The notes under the pieces: model-generated
Databases searched by the model: none
Told to the model about the DNA's origin: nothing
The model's input: the letters and a program-made list of their open reading frames with translations, nothing else
Shown: positions 1 through 7,787 of the stretch, piece after piece
How positions within the stretch are numbered: position 1 is the first letter of the stretch
Layout of the letters: the number at the start of each line of letters is the position of its first letter
NCBI GenBank assembly: GCA_016235425.1
Contig: JACRLC010000016.1
Coordinates: 62,001-126,000 of the forward strand
DNA length: 64,000 nt
Source: Chloroflexota bacterium
GTDB taxonomy: Bacteria; Chloroflexota; Anaerolineae; Anaerolineales; Villigracilaceae
Direction: 5' to 3'
Translations under genes and position numbers: made by a program

Positions 1-815
1 GCGCAGGCGTACCGGCTGAAATCGTGTCCATGCCGCTTGCAGGCGCGGCCGCGCCAGTGACTTTGCTCGGTGCGGTCACGCAACATGCGGCGGAATGCCT
101 TTCGGGCATCGCCATCCATCAACTCGCTCATGCGGGTTCACCCATTGTTTGGGGCGGCGCGCCTTCGACGTTTGACATGCGAAAAGGCGGCACACCATTC
201 GGCTCAGTGGAAACCGGGATGATCGATTCATCTTACGCACAGGTCGGCAAATATCTTGGTTTGCCAACTCATGCCTATCTCGGCGCAACCGAATCGAAAG
301 TTTTGGATATGCAGGCAGGTCTCGAAAGCGGGCTGGGCGCGATGGTCGGCGCGTTGAGCGGCATCAACATGATCTCCGGTTCGGGCATGTTGGATTCGCT
401 CCTTTGCCAGAGTCCCGAAAAACTCGTTATCGATGCGGAAGGCATCGCAATGGCACAGCGCATGCTGCAGGGCATGAAGATTCACACCGAAACACTTGCG
501 ACGGGTTTTTACGAAGGCGTCAATTTCAAAGGCGGCGACTTCCTCAAACAGAAAATTACGATGCAGCTTTTTCAAAAAGAACAACACATGCCCGGCAACG
601 TCATTGACCGAGACTCGATGCGCGGCTGGAAAGCATCCGGTTCGATGGACACCTTCACCCGCGCAAGAATCCGCGTGACGGAAATCCTCGCATCCTACAA
701 GCGGCCTGAACTTGATCCCGATAAAGAGGCCAAACTCCGCGCCTTTGTGCTTGACCTCGCCAAACAGGCAGGCCTTGAGCACTTACCCAACATCGAGGAT
801 TTCCAACCCGCGTAA
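1..815 (+). CDS. MttB-family corrinoid methyltransferase, 5'-truncated by window edge
   Basis: C-terminal part of a trimethylamine methyltransferase (MttB/MtgB) family protein. The frame is open to the left edge, so the true start lies outside the window. Visible family features are the stretch with AECLSGIAIHQL, the GGAPSTFDMR turn and GSGMLDSLL near the middle of the TIM barrel, and a helical tail. No in-frame TAG is present in the visible part, so nothing suggests the pyrrolysine form. In this family non-Pyl members transfer a methyl group from a quaternary amine such as glycine betaine to a corrinoid protein; the substrate here is unknown. A second homologue lies at 2786-4195 and a methyltetrahydrofolate:corrinoid methyltransferase at 5550-6419, which supports a shared methyl-transfer pathway. 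The partner corrinoid protein is not in the window. Confidence 0.85.
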   Translation, partial: AGVPAEIVSMPLAGAAAPVTLLGAVTQHAAECLSGIAIHQLAHAGSPIVWGGAPSTFDMRKGGTPFGSVETGMIDSSYAQVGKYLGLPTHAYLGATESKVLDMQAGLESGLGAMVGALSGINMISGSGMLDSLLCQSPEKLVIDAEGIAMAQRMLQGMKIHTETLATGFYEGVNFKGGDFLKQKITMQLFQKEQHMPGNVIDRDSMRGWKASGSMDTFTRARIRVTEILASYKRPELDPDKEAKLRAFVLDLAKQAGLEHLPNIEDFQPA

Positions 816-816
816 C

Positions 817-861
817 GCGACATTCATGTCGCAACCACCAACAGGCGACATAAATGTCGCG
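817..861. repeat. Pair of 16-bp palindromes GCGACATnnATGTCGC
   Basis: Two copies of a short palindrome, 817-832 (centre TC) and 846-861 (centre TA), each with 7-bp arms GCGACAT/ATGTCGC. They lie between the mttB stop and the S9 peptidase start. The ATG at 826 lies inside the first copy, which is why it was not used as the peptidase start. They share their design with the GCGGACTTnAGTCCGC palindromes near 5476 and 46633. Confidence 0.75.
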
Positions 862-870
862 CTACCAAAC

Positions 871-2733
871 ATGCTTGACCTCACCCAACTCCTTCACGTT
901 CCACACATAGATAATGGTTTACGCTTCGACCTCTCGCCCGACGGCGAGAAGGCCGCGTTTTCGTGGAACGAGTCAGGGAATTGGGAGATCTATGAAATGT
1001 CATTGCCCCGCCGCAATTCGGCGGGGTTGCAAGCGAAGCGGAGCAATCCCCAACACGATGTAGAGATTGCTTCGTCGCAACGAACGCTCCTCGCAATGAC
1101 GAAAAATATAAAGGGCTCGAAATTCGCCCCACGATACTCCCCGGATGGCACAATGCTTGCCTACGCCCTCGATCTTGATGGCAGTGAGTCCTATCACATC
1201 GTTATCCATGACTTGAAAAGTAACATAGCAACAGACCTGACGCCCCAAATTGCCTACGCGCACCAACCAAATATTGCCTGGTCACCCGATGGAAAAACCC
1301 TGGCTGTGCTCTCCGATGCAAAGGGACAGTTCGCGTTATACCTGCTCCCCCTCGATGGAAGCGGAGCGCGGTTATTGTGGAATGTGTTTCACCCATGCTG
1401 GGACGTGGCATGGTCGCCGGATGGTCAGTGGATTGCGCTGGAGTCCGAGTCGACTGCAAGCGATAGAAGCATTCATCTTGTGCCGGTCAATCGTCCACGC
1501 AAAGGCGCGCGGGCGAAGACTATTCAATTAAAGATCGACAACCAAATTTCGAACGCGCAGCATCCCGCCTGGTCGCCTGACTCGAAATTCCTGGCATTCT
1601 CCGCTGAATTGGATGAATGGCACGATATTGGATTATTCAATGTCGAGTCGCAGGAGATAACCTGGGTCAATCAATCTGTTGGCGATGACACACAACCTGC
1701 ATGGTCACAGGATGGGAGTCGAATCGGGTGGGTACATGCCGAGGGCGCGCGAACCAGCTTTCAGTTCAGAGAAAGAGGCGATGTAGTTAAGGAGATAAAA
1801 GTTGGGGTGGGAGTCCATTATCTTCCGCGGTTTATATCTGATGGTGTGGTAATTCTTTATGAGGATCCAAACCGCCCATGCGACTTGTGGAAAATAAATC
1901 TGGATGACGGTTCGATTCAGCAATTAACAAATTCACTGCCTGACGAATTGAGCAACGCGGATTTCATTCAACCTGAGGAGGTTTTTTACGCTGGCAAAGA
2001 TGGCGCGCAAGTGCCTGCGCTGTTGTATCGCCCGAAAAATGCCGGCAAAGATTCACCTGCGGTGATTGATATTCATGGTGGGCCAAATTGGCATTTGCAA
2101 TTTTCATGGAATCCTGTTTTGAACTATATGACTTCACGCGGCTGGACGGTGCTCGCACCAAATTATCGCGGCTCGACGGGCTATGGCAAAAAGTGGCAGA
2201 ACGCCAGCCGCTTCGATATGGGCGGCGTGGACACGGACGATTGCGCGGCGGGGGTAAATTATTTAATTGGAAACGGACTCGCTGATAAAAACAAATTTGC
2301 CGTGACGGGAAGAAGTCATGGCGGTTATCTGACGATGACGTGCATGACGATGTGTCCTGAGTTATGGGCCGGCGGCTCGGCGGTAGTGCCATTCTTGAAT
2401 TGGATCAAGTCACATAAAAATTCGCGCGAAGATTTGCAACACTGGAATATCGAAAACATGGGCGACCCCGAAGACAATAAAGAGTTGTGGATCGCGCGTT
2501 CGCCTTACTTCTTCCTTGATAAAATCAATGCGCCCGTGCAAATAATCTGCGGTGAGAATGACCCGCGCTGCCCTGCAAGCGAGTCCATCAGTGCGCGTGA
2601 TAAACTTGTCGAGCTGGGACGTGAAGTGGATTTGATTTTGTACAAAGGCGAAGGTCATTCGTTTTTGGATACGGAGAATGTAATTGACTCCGAGATTCGA
2701 CGGATGGAGTTTTTGGCGAAGGTTCTGGAGTGA
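871..2733 (+). CDS. S9-family prolyl oligopeptidase-like serine peptidase with in-frame repeat
   Basis: About 620 residues. An N-terminal beta-propeller made of repeated WSPDG-type blades (APRYSPDG, IAWSPDG, VAWSPDG, PAWSPDS, PAWSQDG) is followed by an alpha/beta-hydrolase domain. The nucleophile is Ser482 in GRSHGGY; the acid is in GENDPRCP and the His in GEGHSF. This is the acylaminoacyl-peptidase (S9C) layout. No signal peptide is seen, so it is probably cytoplasmic. The start at 871 is where homology begins; a longer frame through 826 passes into a palindromic repeat. Bases 999-1100 (34 codons) are a dispersed repeat inserted between propeller residues and kept in frame, with terminal inverted repeats GTCATTGC/GCAATGAC. 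It lies between two MttB genes, but a direct role in methylamine metabolism is not evident. Confidence 0.88.
   Translation: MLDLTQLLHVPHIDNGLRFDLSPDGEKAAFSWNESGNWEIYEMSLPRRNSAGLQAKRSNPQHDVEIASSQRTLLAMTKNIKGSKFAPRYSPDGTMLAYALDLDGSESYHIVIHDLKSNIATDLTPQIAYAHQPNIAWSPDGKTLAVLSDAKGQFALYLLPLDGSGARLLWNVFHPCWDVAWSPDGQWIALESESTASDRSIHLVPVNRPRKGARAKTIQLKIDNQISNAQHPAWSPDSKFLAFSAELDEWHDIGLFNVESQEITWVNQSVGDDTQPAWSQDGSRIGWVHAEGARTSFQFRERGDVVKEIKVGVGVHYLPRFISDGVVILYEDPNRPCDLWKINLDDGSIQQLTNSLPDELSNADFIQPEEVFYAGKDGAQVPALLYRPKNAGKDSPAVIDIHGGPNWHLQFSWNPVLNYMTSRGWTVLAPNYRGSTGYGKKWQNASRFDMGGVDTDDCAAGVNYLIGNGLADKNKFAVTGRSHGGYLTMTCMTMCPELWAGGSAVVPFLNWIKSHKNSREDLQHWNIENMGDPEDNKELWIARSPYFFLDKINAPVQIICGENDPRCPASESISARDKLVELGREVDLILYKGEGHSFLDTENVIDSEIRRMEFLAKVLE
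999..1100. repeat. Family A palindromic repeat inside the S9 peptidase gene
   Basis: 102 bp with terminal inverted repeats GTCATTGC and GCAATGAC and inner arms GCAATCCCC / GATTGCTTCG. The same design recurs between genes at 45438-45515, 49617-49736, 53502-53612 and as a half copy near 52792-52813. The length is an exact multiple of three and leaves the reading frame open. It encodes an Arg/Ser/Gln-rich insert (RRNSAGLQAKR followed by SSQRTLLAMTKN) that does not resemble the flanking propeller. Confidence 0.8.
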
Positions 2734-2785
2734 AACGCATCTAACCTTTGGTGTACTTCGTGTTTGAAGAGTTTAAGGAGCCGCG

Positions 2786-4195
2786 ATGCACAGACTTGAA
2801 TTTTTATCACAGGAGCAAGTCAAGGACATTCACGAAGCGACGTTGCGCATCCTGAACGATGTCGGTTTCGTATGGACGCACAAACCCAGTCTCGATATTC
2901 TCACGGGCGCGGGATGCAGAGTGCAGGGTAACCGTGTTTATTTTCCTCCCGATCTTGTGGAAGACAGCATCAAGAAAGCGGGAAAGCAAGTCACTGTGAC
3001 TGGCCGAAATGGGGCAAGGAAAACGCTTGGCGATGGCAATTTGTATTTTCATAATTTAGGCGGCGCCCGCGATGTGTACGACGCGCGCGCAAACCAGCGC
3101 CGCATCGCGACCGAGCAGGATGTGATTGACGCCGCGCGCCTGCTCGACGCACTCGAAAATTGTCACACGGTCACGCCGTTCTTCACACCACGTGACGTGC
3201 CCGGCGAACTCATGTCACTTTACATGTACCGTCACTCCATCCCGCATACGACCAAACCCCTGCAGGGCCCCGGCATTCAATTCGGCCCCGAAGTGAAATA
3301 TGCGTTGATGATGGCGGAGGTGATTGGGACTTCCGCGCAGAATCTCACGCTTTCACTTTCCCCTGTCAGCCCGCTCACCATCCCGGACCATGAGGCGGAG
3401 GCCGTTATCGAAATGGCGCGCGCAGGCGTGGCCCTTGCCCTGCTCCCCTGTCCGATCGCAGGGGCAACCTCACCAATGACGATCGCGGGCAGTCTCGCGC
3501 AGCAAAATGCAGAGACGCTTGCATCGCTGGTGCTCACCCAACTAATTAATCCTGGTACATCATTCGTCTATTGCGGACGACTCGGGATGTTGGAGCCGCG
3601 CAACGGACTTATCTGGGGCGGCGTGGAACTGGGCTTATCCTCTGCCGCAACGGTTCAACTCGGACATTATTATGGGTTCTCGGTCAATGTGTATGGGTTT
3701 TCAACGAATGCGCACATCCTCGACGCGCAAAATGGCTTCGAGCGCGGACTGAATGCGGTCATCCCTGCCATGGCTGGCGCGGACGAACTCTCAGGAATCG
3801 GTGAAATGGAAGCTGGTGTGATGGGCTCCTACGCCCAGATGGTTTTGGACAACGAACTCGCGGGAAGCATCCTGCGCCTGCGCCGCGGCATTGAAGTGGG
3901 CGAGGATACTTTAGCCATTGCGAACGTAGCCAAAGTCATGGATGGCACGCGCAACTTCCTCGGCCAGAAGCACACCATGCAACATCTCAAGACCGAATTA
4001 AAGATGACGAAACTGGCCGAACGCAACACCTGGGAAACCTGGGAGAAGAATGAGCGCAAGAGCATCGCCGAATACGCGCAGACCGAAGCGGAGAGAATTT
4101 TGCGCGAACACGAGGTCCCGCCGCTCGAGCCGCAACAGGAGAAGGAATTGGATCGGATTATGGCCGCGGCTGAGAAGGAAATGGTGAAAAGGTAA
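2786..4195 (+). CDS. MttB-family trimethylamine/betaine:corrinoid methyltransferase
   Basis: 469 residues, close to the usual 470-500 of non-pyrrolysine MttB homologues. The start is preceded by AAGGAG (about 2776). Family features include the N-terminal HEATLRILNDVGF helix, the YFHNLGGARDVYD strand-turn, TKPLQGPG and the central GATSPMTIAGSLAQQNAE, followed by SSAATVQLG and the C-terminal tail. There is no in-frame amber codon, so it is not the Pyl enzyme. Such proteins demethylate quaternary amines and methylate a corrinoid protein, whose methyl group is then passed to tetrahydrofolate. The methyltetrahydrofolate enzyme at 5550-6419 fits that second step. The substrate cannot be read from sequence. 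Confidence 0.9.
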   Translation: MHRLEFLSQEQVKDIHEATLRILNDVGFVWTHKPSLDILTGAGCRVQGNRVYFPPDLVEDSIKKAGKQVTVTGRNGARKTLGDGNLYFHNLGGARDVYDARANQRRIATEQDVIDAARLLDALENCHTVTPFFTPRDVPGELMSLYMYRHSIPHTTKPLQGPGIQFGPEVKYALMMAEVIGTSAQNLTLSLSPVSPLTIPDHEAEAVIEMARAGVALALLPCPIAGATSPMTIAGSLAQQNAETLASLVLTQLINPGTSFVYCGRLGMLEPRNGLIWGGVELGLSSAATVQLGHYYGFSVNVYGFSTNAHILDAQNGFERGLNAVIPAMAGADELSGIGEMEAGVMGSYAQMVLDNELAGSILRLRRGIEVGEDTLAIANVAKVMDGTRNFLGQKHTMQHLKTELKMTKLAERNTWETWEKNERKSIAEYAQTEAERILREHEVPPLEPQQEKELDRIMAAAEKEMVKR

Positions 4196-4198
4196 ACC

Positions 4199-4286
4199 TC
4201 GCGCTGAGCGGAGTGAAACGAAGTTGAAGCGCACGTTACATACCGCCCTTCGACTTCGCTCCCTGTGGTCGCTCCGCTCAGGGCGA
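4199..4286. repeat. Family C palindromic repeat (CGCTGAGCGGAG ... CTCCGCTCAG)
   Basis: Intergenic block with outer arms CGCTGAGCGGAG and CTCCGCTCAGGGCG and inner arms rich in CTTCGACTTCGCT / GAAGTTGAAGCG. Related blocks are seen around 7501-7690, 32110-32310 and 54880-54995. It makes an artificial 5' extension of the next reading frame (4224-4307) that should not be called as protein. Confidence 0.65.
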
Positions 4287-4307
4287 ATCTTATTTATTGG
4301 AGACACT

Positions 4308-5471
4308 ATGCTCAAACAAGCACACGCAATATCAGAAGAAATCATCGAATGGCGGCGCGACTTCCATGTACACCCCGAACTTGGATTTGACGTCCATCGC
4401 ACCGCGGGAATTGTCGCGGATGAATTGGAAAAGATGGGATACAGAGTCAGGCGCGGGGTCGGAAAGACCGGCGTCGTCGCGGACATTGGCGAAGGCGGCA
4501 GGATGGTCGCCATCCGTGCAGACATGGACGCGCTTCCGATTTGCGAGCAAAACGAAACAGACTACGTTTCCCAAAATGTTGGCAAAATGCATGCCTGCGG
4601 ACATGACAGTCACACCGCGATGGCGCTCGGCGCGGCCATGTTATTCACAAAAGAGAAATTGCCGGGACGCGTCCGATTTCTGTTCCAGCCATCCGAAGAG
4701 ACATCCGACAAAGAAGGCTTGAGCGGCGCGCAACGCATGGAACGCGAAGGCGCGATGGATGGCGTGGATTACGTCATCGCACAGCACGTTGACCCGAATG
4801 CTCCCGTCGGCACGATTGAGATCAATTCCGGGCCGTGTTCGGGCGGTGTGGACACGTGGTATGCGACGATCACAGGCAAAGGCGGGCATGGCGCGTATCC
4901 GCACACCACAGTTGACCCGTTCTTTTTGCTCGCACAGGTGATTATCGCCCTGAACGGGATCGTCTCACGCAGACTCGACCCATTTGAACCTGCTGTTGTC
5001 AGCATTGGCTCGATCAACGGCGGAGAGGCGGAGAACGTCATCCCGGATAAAGTCACAATGAAAGGCACGATCCGCTTTACTTCCATGGATGTGCAAAAAC
5101 AGATTCGAGAAGAATTACAGCGCACATTTGAGATCGTCAAAGTGCTTGGCGGCGACTTTGAACTAAAGTTTGAATTCGGCGGGCCACCCATGGTCAATGA
5201 CGAGATGGTTTCGAGAGTCATCGAGCAGGCTGGCAAGGATCTGCTTGGACAGGACAAGGTACGCGAGTTGCATAAAACACTGGGGGCGGAGGACTTTGGA
5301 GAATTTCTAAAACACGCGCCGGGCGCAATGTACATGCTCGGCACACAAATTGAGGGACGTGAAGTTTATCAACTCCACCACCCCAAATTTGACCTCGACG
5401 AACGCGCCCTGCCCATTGGCACGGCAGTGTTGGTCGAGACGGCAATGAGGTTTTTGAAAGGAAATATTTAG
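4308..5471 (+). CDS. M20-family amidohydrolase / peptidase
   Basis: 387 residues from the ATG at 4308, which has a GGAG just upstream; the longer frame upstream is repeat sequence. Metal-ligand motifs are IRADMDALPI, MHACGHDSHTAM (Cys/His-Asp), QPSEE, and LGAEDFGEF near the C-terminus. A dimerisation lid lies in between (KGGHGAYPHTTVDP). The family includes N-acyl-L-amino-acid amidohydrolase, hippuricase and IAA-amino acid hydrolase. It is probably cytoplasmic and cleaves N-acyl or N-carbamoyl amino acids with a metal centre. It sits between an MttB homologue and the methyltetrahydrofolate methyltransferase on the same strand, so it may release a methylated amino acid, but that is inference. 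Confidence 0.88.
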   Translation: MLKQAHAISEEIIEWRRDFHVHPELGFDVHRTAGIVADELEKMGYRVRRGVGKTGVVADIGEGGRMVAIRADMDALPICEQNETDYVSQNVGKMHACGHDSHTAMALGAAMLFTKEKLPGRVRFLFQPSEETSDKEGLSGAQRMEREGAMDGVDYVIAQHVDPNAPVGTIEINSGPCSGGVDTWYATITGKGGHGAYPHTTVDPFFLLAQVIIALNGIVSRRLDPFEPAVVSIGSINGGEAENVIPDKVTMKGTIRFTSMDVQKQIREELQRTFEIVKVLGGDFELKFEFGGPPMVNDEMVSRVIEQAGKDLLGQDKVRELHKTLGAEDFGEFLKHAPGAMYMLGTQIEGREVYQLHHPKFDLDERALPIGTAVLVETAMRFLKGNI

Positions 5472-5475
5472 GGGC

Positions 5476-5519
5476 GCGGACTTTAGTCCGCTCTTCTGGA
5501 ATTGCGGATTGAAGTCCGC
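5476..5519. repeat. Two GCGGACTTnAGTCCGC-type palindromes
   Basis: 5476-5491 is a perfect 7-bp-arm palindrome (GCGGACT TT AGTCCGC). 5504-5519 is an imperfect copy (GCGGATT GA AGTCCGC). Both lie in the gap after the amidohydrolase. A perfect copy is found inside a glycosyltransferase gene at 46633-46648. Confidence 0.75.
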
Positions 5520-5549
5520 AGTCCAAGAATTTAATTTCGGGAGGGCAGT

Positions 5550-6419
5550 ATGCACACCATACTCAAAAGCAATACAAAGCAAGTCACCATCGGCATTGAC
5601 AAGCCATTCGTCACGATTGGTGAAAAATTGAATCCCACCGGCTTGAAGAAACTTGGCAAAGCCCTGGAAGAAAACAACATGGATTACGTCAAGCAACTCG
5701 CCCAGCGACAGGTTGCCTGGGGCGCGGATGTTCTCGATGTCAATGTGGGTCATCCGGGCATTGATGAAATCGAAATGATGGCCAAGGTCGTCGAAGCGGT
5801 TTTGTCCGTGACGGATGTGCCGCTTTGCATTGACTCAAACGAGCCGAAGATTCTCGAAGCGGGACTCAAACTTGCGCCGGGCAAACCGTTGGTGAACTCT
5901 GTCAACGGGGAGGAAAAGCAGTTGAGCACGATCCTGCCCATCGTCAAAGATAGAGGCGCCGCTGTCATCGGGCTGACAATTGACGATGACGGCATCCCTG
6001 CCACAGCGGAGAAAAGACTCGCCGCCGCGGGAATCGTCATCGAACGCGCCGCGAAGATTGGCATCCCCATCGAAGACATCATCATTGATCCGCTTGTGAT
6101 GACCGTCGGCGCGGACAGCAAGGCGGCAACGGTCACGCTCGAGACCATCCGGCTCGTGCGCGAAAAATTCGGCGTCAACATCAATCTTGGCGCAAGCAAC
6201 GTATCTTTTGGCCTGCCCGACAGACCAACAGTCAACAGCGCGTTTCTTTCGCTGGCAATTCAAGCGGGCGCGACGTGTTCCATCACCGACCCCATCAAAT
6301 TGGGCGGCACGATTCGCGCAACCGACCTTTTACTCGGCAAGGATGATTATTCGATGCGCTTCCTGAAATATTTCCGCGCGACGGAGAAGTTGAAAGAGCA
6401 GGAAGCGGCGGCAAAGTAA
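5550..6419 (+). CDS. Methyltetrahydrofolate:corrinoid methyltransferase (pterin-binding domain)
   Basis: 289 residues forming a single pterin-binding TIM barrel, the fold of AcsE, MtgA and the MetH pterin module. Visible motifs are TIGEKLNPTG at the N-terminus, ADVLDVNVGHPGIDE, LCIDSNEPKILEAGL, NSVNGEE and NLGASNVSFGLPDRP. The start has a GGGAGG about 10 nt upstream. It exchanges methyl groups between a corrinoid protein and tetrahydrofolate. With two MttB homologues in the same block, the likely use is to channel amine-derived methyl groups into the folate C1 pool (MtgA-like). It could also serve the Wood-Ljungdahl pathway as AcsE, but no other acs genes are in view. The next gene starts 3 nt after its stop. 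Confidence 0.88.
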   Translation: MHTILKSNTKQVTIGIDKPFVTIGEKLNPTGLKKLGKALEENNMDYVKQLAQRQVAWGADVLDVNVGHPGIDEIEMMAKVVEAVLSVTDVPLCIDSNEPKILEAGLKLAPGKPLVNSVNGEEKQLSTILPIVKDRGAAVIGLTIDDDGIPATAEKRLAAAGIVIERAAKIGIPIEDIIIDPLVMTVGADSKAATVTLETIRLVREKFGVNINLGASNVSFGLPDRPTVNSAFLSLAIQAGATCSITDPIKLGGTIRATDLLLGKDDYSMRFLKYFRATEKLKEQEAAAK

Positions 6420-6422
6420 GCA

Positions 6423-7502
6423 ATGCGAAAACCAATCTTAGTGGTTTTGAGCTTCATCATTTTCCTCACCGCCTGCGGACAGTCAACACCCGCCGCGCCT
6501 CCATTACCAACACAGTTAATTCCAACCAATACTCCTCCCATCCCAACAAGCACACAACCGCCCACACCCCTCCCCTCAAACACTTTCATCCCCACATCAA
6601 CTTCAATTCCAAACCCGATGACCATCGAGTCCATGCGCGCGGGGACTTATCCCGGCAGCGACATCGTCATCGTGGAGGAACTGGACAAAGGTTCAAACTA
6701 TCGCCGTTATTATGCGTATTATCTTTCTGAGGGCTTGAAGATTTACGCGCTGCTCACTGTTCCCGACGGCGAAATGCCTGAAGGCGGATGGCCTGCGATT
6801 GTCTTCAATCACGGATACATTCCTTCCAACGTTTACCGCACGACGGAAAGATACATCAACTACGTGGATAGAATTGCAGAGGCGGGCTACATTGTCTTCC
6901 GCATTGACTATCGCGGGCATGACGCGTCCGAAGGCGAAGCGACGGGCGCGTACGGAAGTCCAGGTTACACCGTTGACGTATTGAATGCAGTCGCATCGCT
7001 CAAGCGATTCCCCGAGGCCAACCCAGACAAAATTGGCATGTGGGGACATTCGATGGGCGGCTATCTGACGCTGCGCGCGATGGTCATTTCACAGGATGTC
7101 AAAGTCGGCGTGATTTGGGCGGGCGTTGTCGCATCGTACCCCGACATGTTGTATAACTGGCGTCGGAGAATTTCGGTCACACCTTCGCCAAGCTCGCGCG
7201 GCGTTGGTTGGCGGAGTCTCTGGATTGAGTCATATGGAACACCGGAAGATAATCCCACCTTCTGGGATTCTGTCTCCGCAACTGCATACCTGGGCGATTT
7301 ATCAGGCCCGCTCCAACTCCATCACGGCACCGCGGACGAAGATGTCCCGCTCGCGTTTTCCATCCGCCTCGCAGAACAAGCCCGCGCAGTTGGCAAAATC
7401 GCTGACTTGTACACCTACGAGGGCGACAATCACAATATCTCAAATTACTTCACCACTGCAATGGACAGGACGATTGAGTTTTTTGATTTGTATTTGAAGT
7501 AG
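6423..7502 (+). CDS. Secreted alpha/beta-hydrolase lipoprotein
   Basis: 359 residues. The N-terminus is a lipoprotein signal peptide with lipobox LTAC (Cys at about residue 18), then a Thr/Pro-rich linker of about 50 residues. The hydrolase domain follows, with FNHGY as oxyanion region, nucleophile in GHSMGG, acid in HGTADEDVPL and a C-terminal His in GDNHN. This is the DAP2/acyl-peptidase-like dienelactone hydrolase layout. It should act outside the membrane on esters or peptides; the substrate is unknown. The 3-nt gap after the methyltransferase gene suggests co-transcription, although a secreted esterase has no obvious place in that pathway. Confidence 0.85.
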   Translation: MRKPILVVLSFIIFLTACGQSTPAAPPLPTQLIPTNTPPIPTSTQPPTPLPSNTFIPTSTSIPNPMTIESMRAGTYPGSDIVIVEELDKGSNYRRYYAYYLSEGLKIYALLTVPDGEMPEGGWPAIVFNHGYIPSNVYRTTERYINYVDRIAEAGYIVFRIDYRGHDASEGEATGAYGSPGYTVDVLNAVASLKRFPEANPDKIGMWGHSMGGYLTLRAMVISQDVKVGVIWAGVVASYPDMLYNWRRRISVTPSPSSRGVGWRSLWIESYGTPEDNPTFWDSVSATAYLGDLSGPLQLHHGTADEDVPLAFSIRLAEQARAVGKIADLYTYEGDNHNISNYFTTAMDRTIEFFDLYLK

Positions 7503-7738
7503 TTCGTCCTGCCTGCACCGTGCGCAGGCACGTGTGAGCGGAGCCGCCCGTTCGTTGGGCGGCGTTGTCGAAGGACAGGTTGCAGGCAAAGTTGATATTT
7601 CCGTTGCCGCGCTTCGACCCTTCGACAGGCTCAGGGCAACGCTGCGGGACTAACGAACACAGCCCCTCCGCTCAGCGCGAATACTTCTCAGAGCGAAGCC
7701 ACACAACCAACGGGGACATCTGCTAAAATCAACTCGCC
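7503..7738. repeat. Repeat-filled intergenic stretch (family C and related)
   Basis: No gene seen. The stretch holds pieces of the family C repeat (CTTCGACCCTTCGACAGGCTCAGGG, split here as two arms around 7614-7640, and CCGCTCAGCGCGAA near 7669), and a GCCTGCACCGTGCGCAGGC hairpin at about 7510-7529. These may also act as transcription terminators for the hydrolase gene. Confidence 0.5.
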
Positions 7739-7787
7739 ACAACTTACCAATTACGCAACACGCAATACGAAACACACAACTCACATG
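7739..7787 (+). repeat. AC-initial heptad array running into the start codon
   Basis: Seven consecutive 7-bp units in one phase: ACAACTT, ACCAATT, ACGCAAC, ACGCAAT, ACGAAAC, ACACAAC, TCACATG. The last unit supplies the ATG (7785) of the pseudokinase gene. There is no Shine-Dalgarno sequence in this stretch, so the array replaces the normal leader. Confidence 0.7.

Noticed and set aside
712-870. Longer N-terminus of the S9 peptidase
   Set aside because: It overlaps the end of the MttB gene and two palindromes; homology starts at 871.
2786-4195. Pyrrolysine-containing trimethylamine methyltransferase
   Set aside because: No in-frame TAG occurs within the gene and its length is that of the non-Pyl family.
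4224-4307. N-terminal 28-residue extension of the M20 amidohydrolase
   Set aside because: This part is coded by a family C palindromic repeat; the ATG at 4308 has a ribosome-binding site and fits homology.
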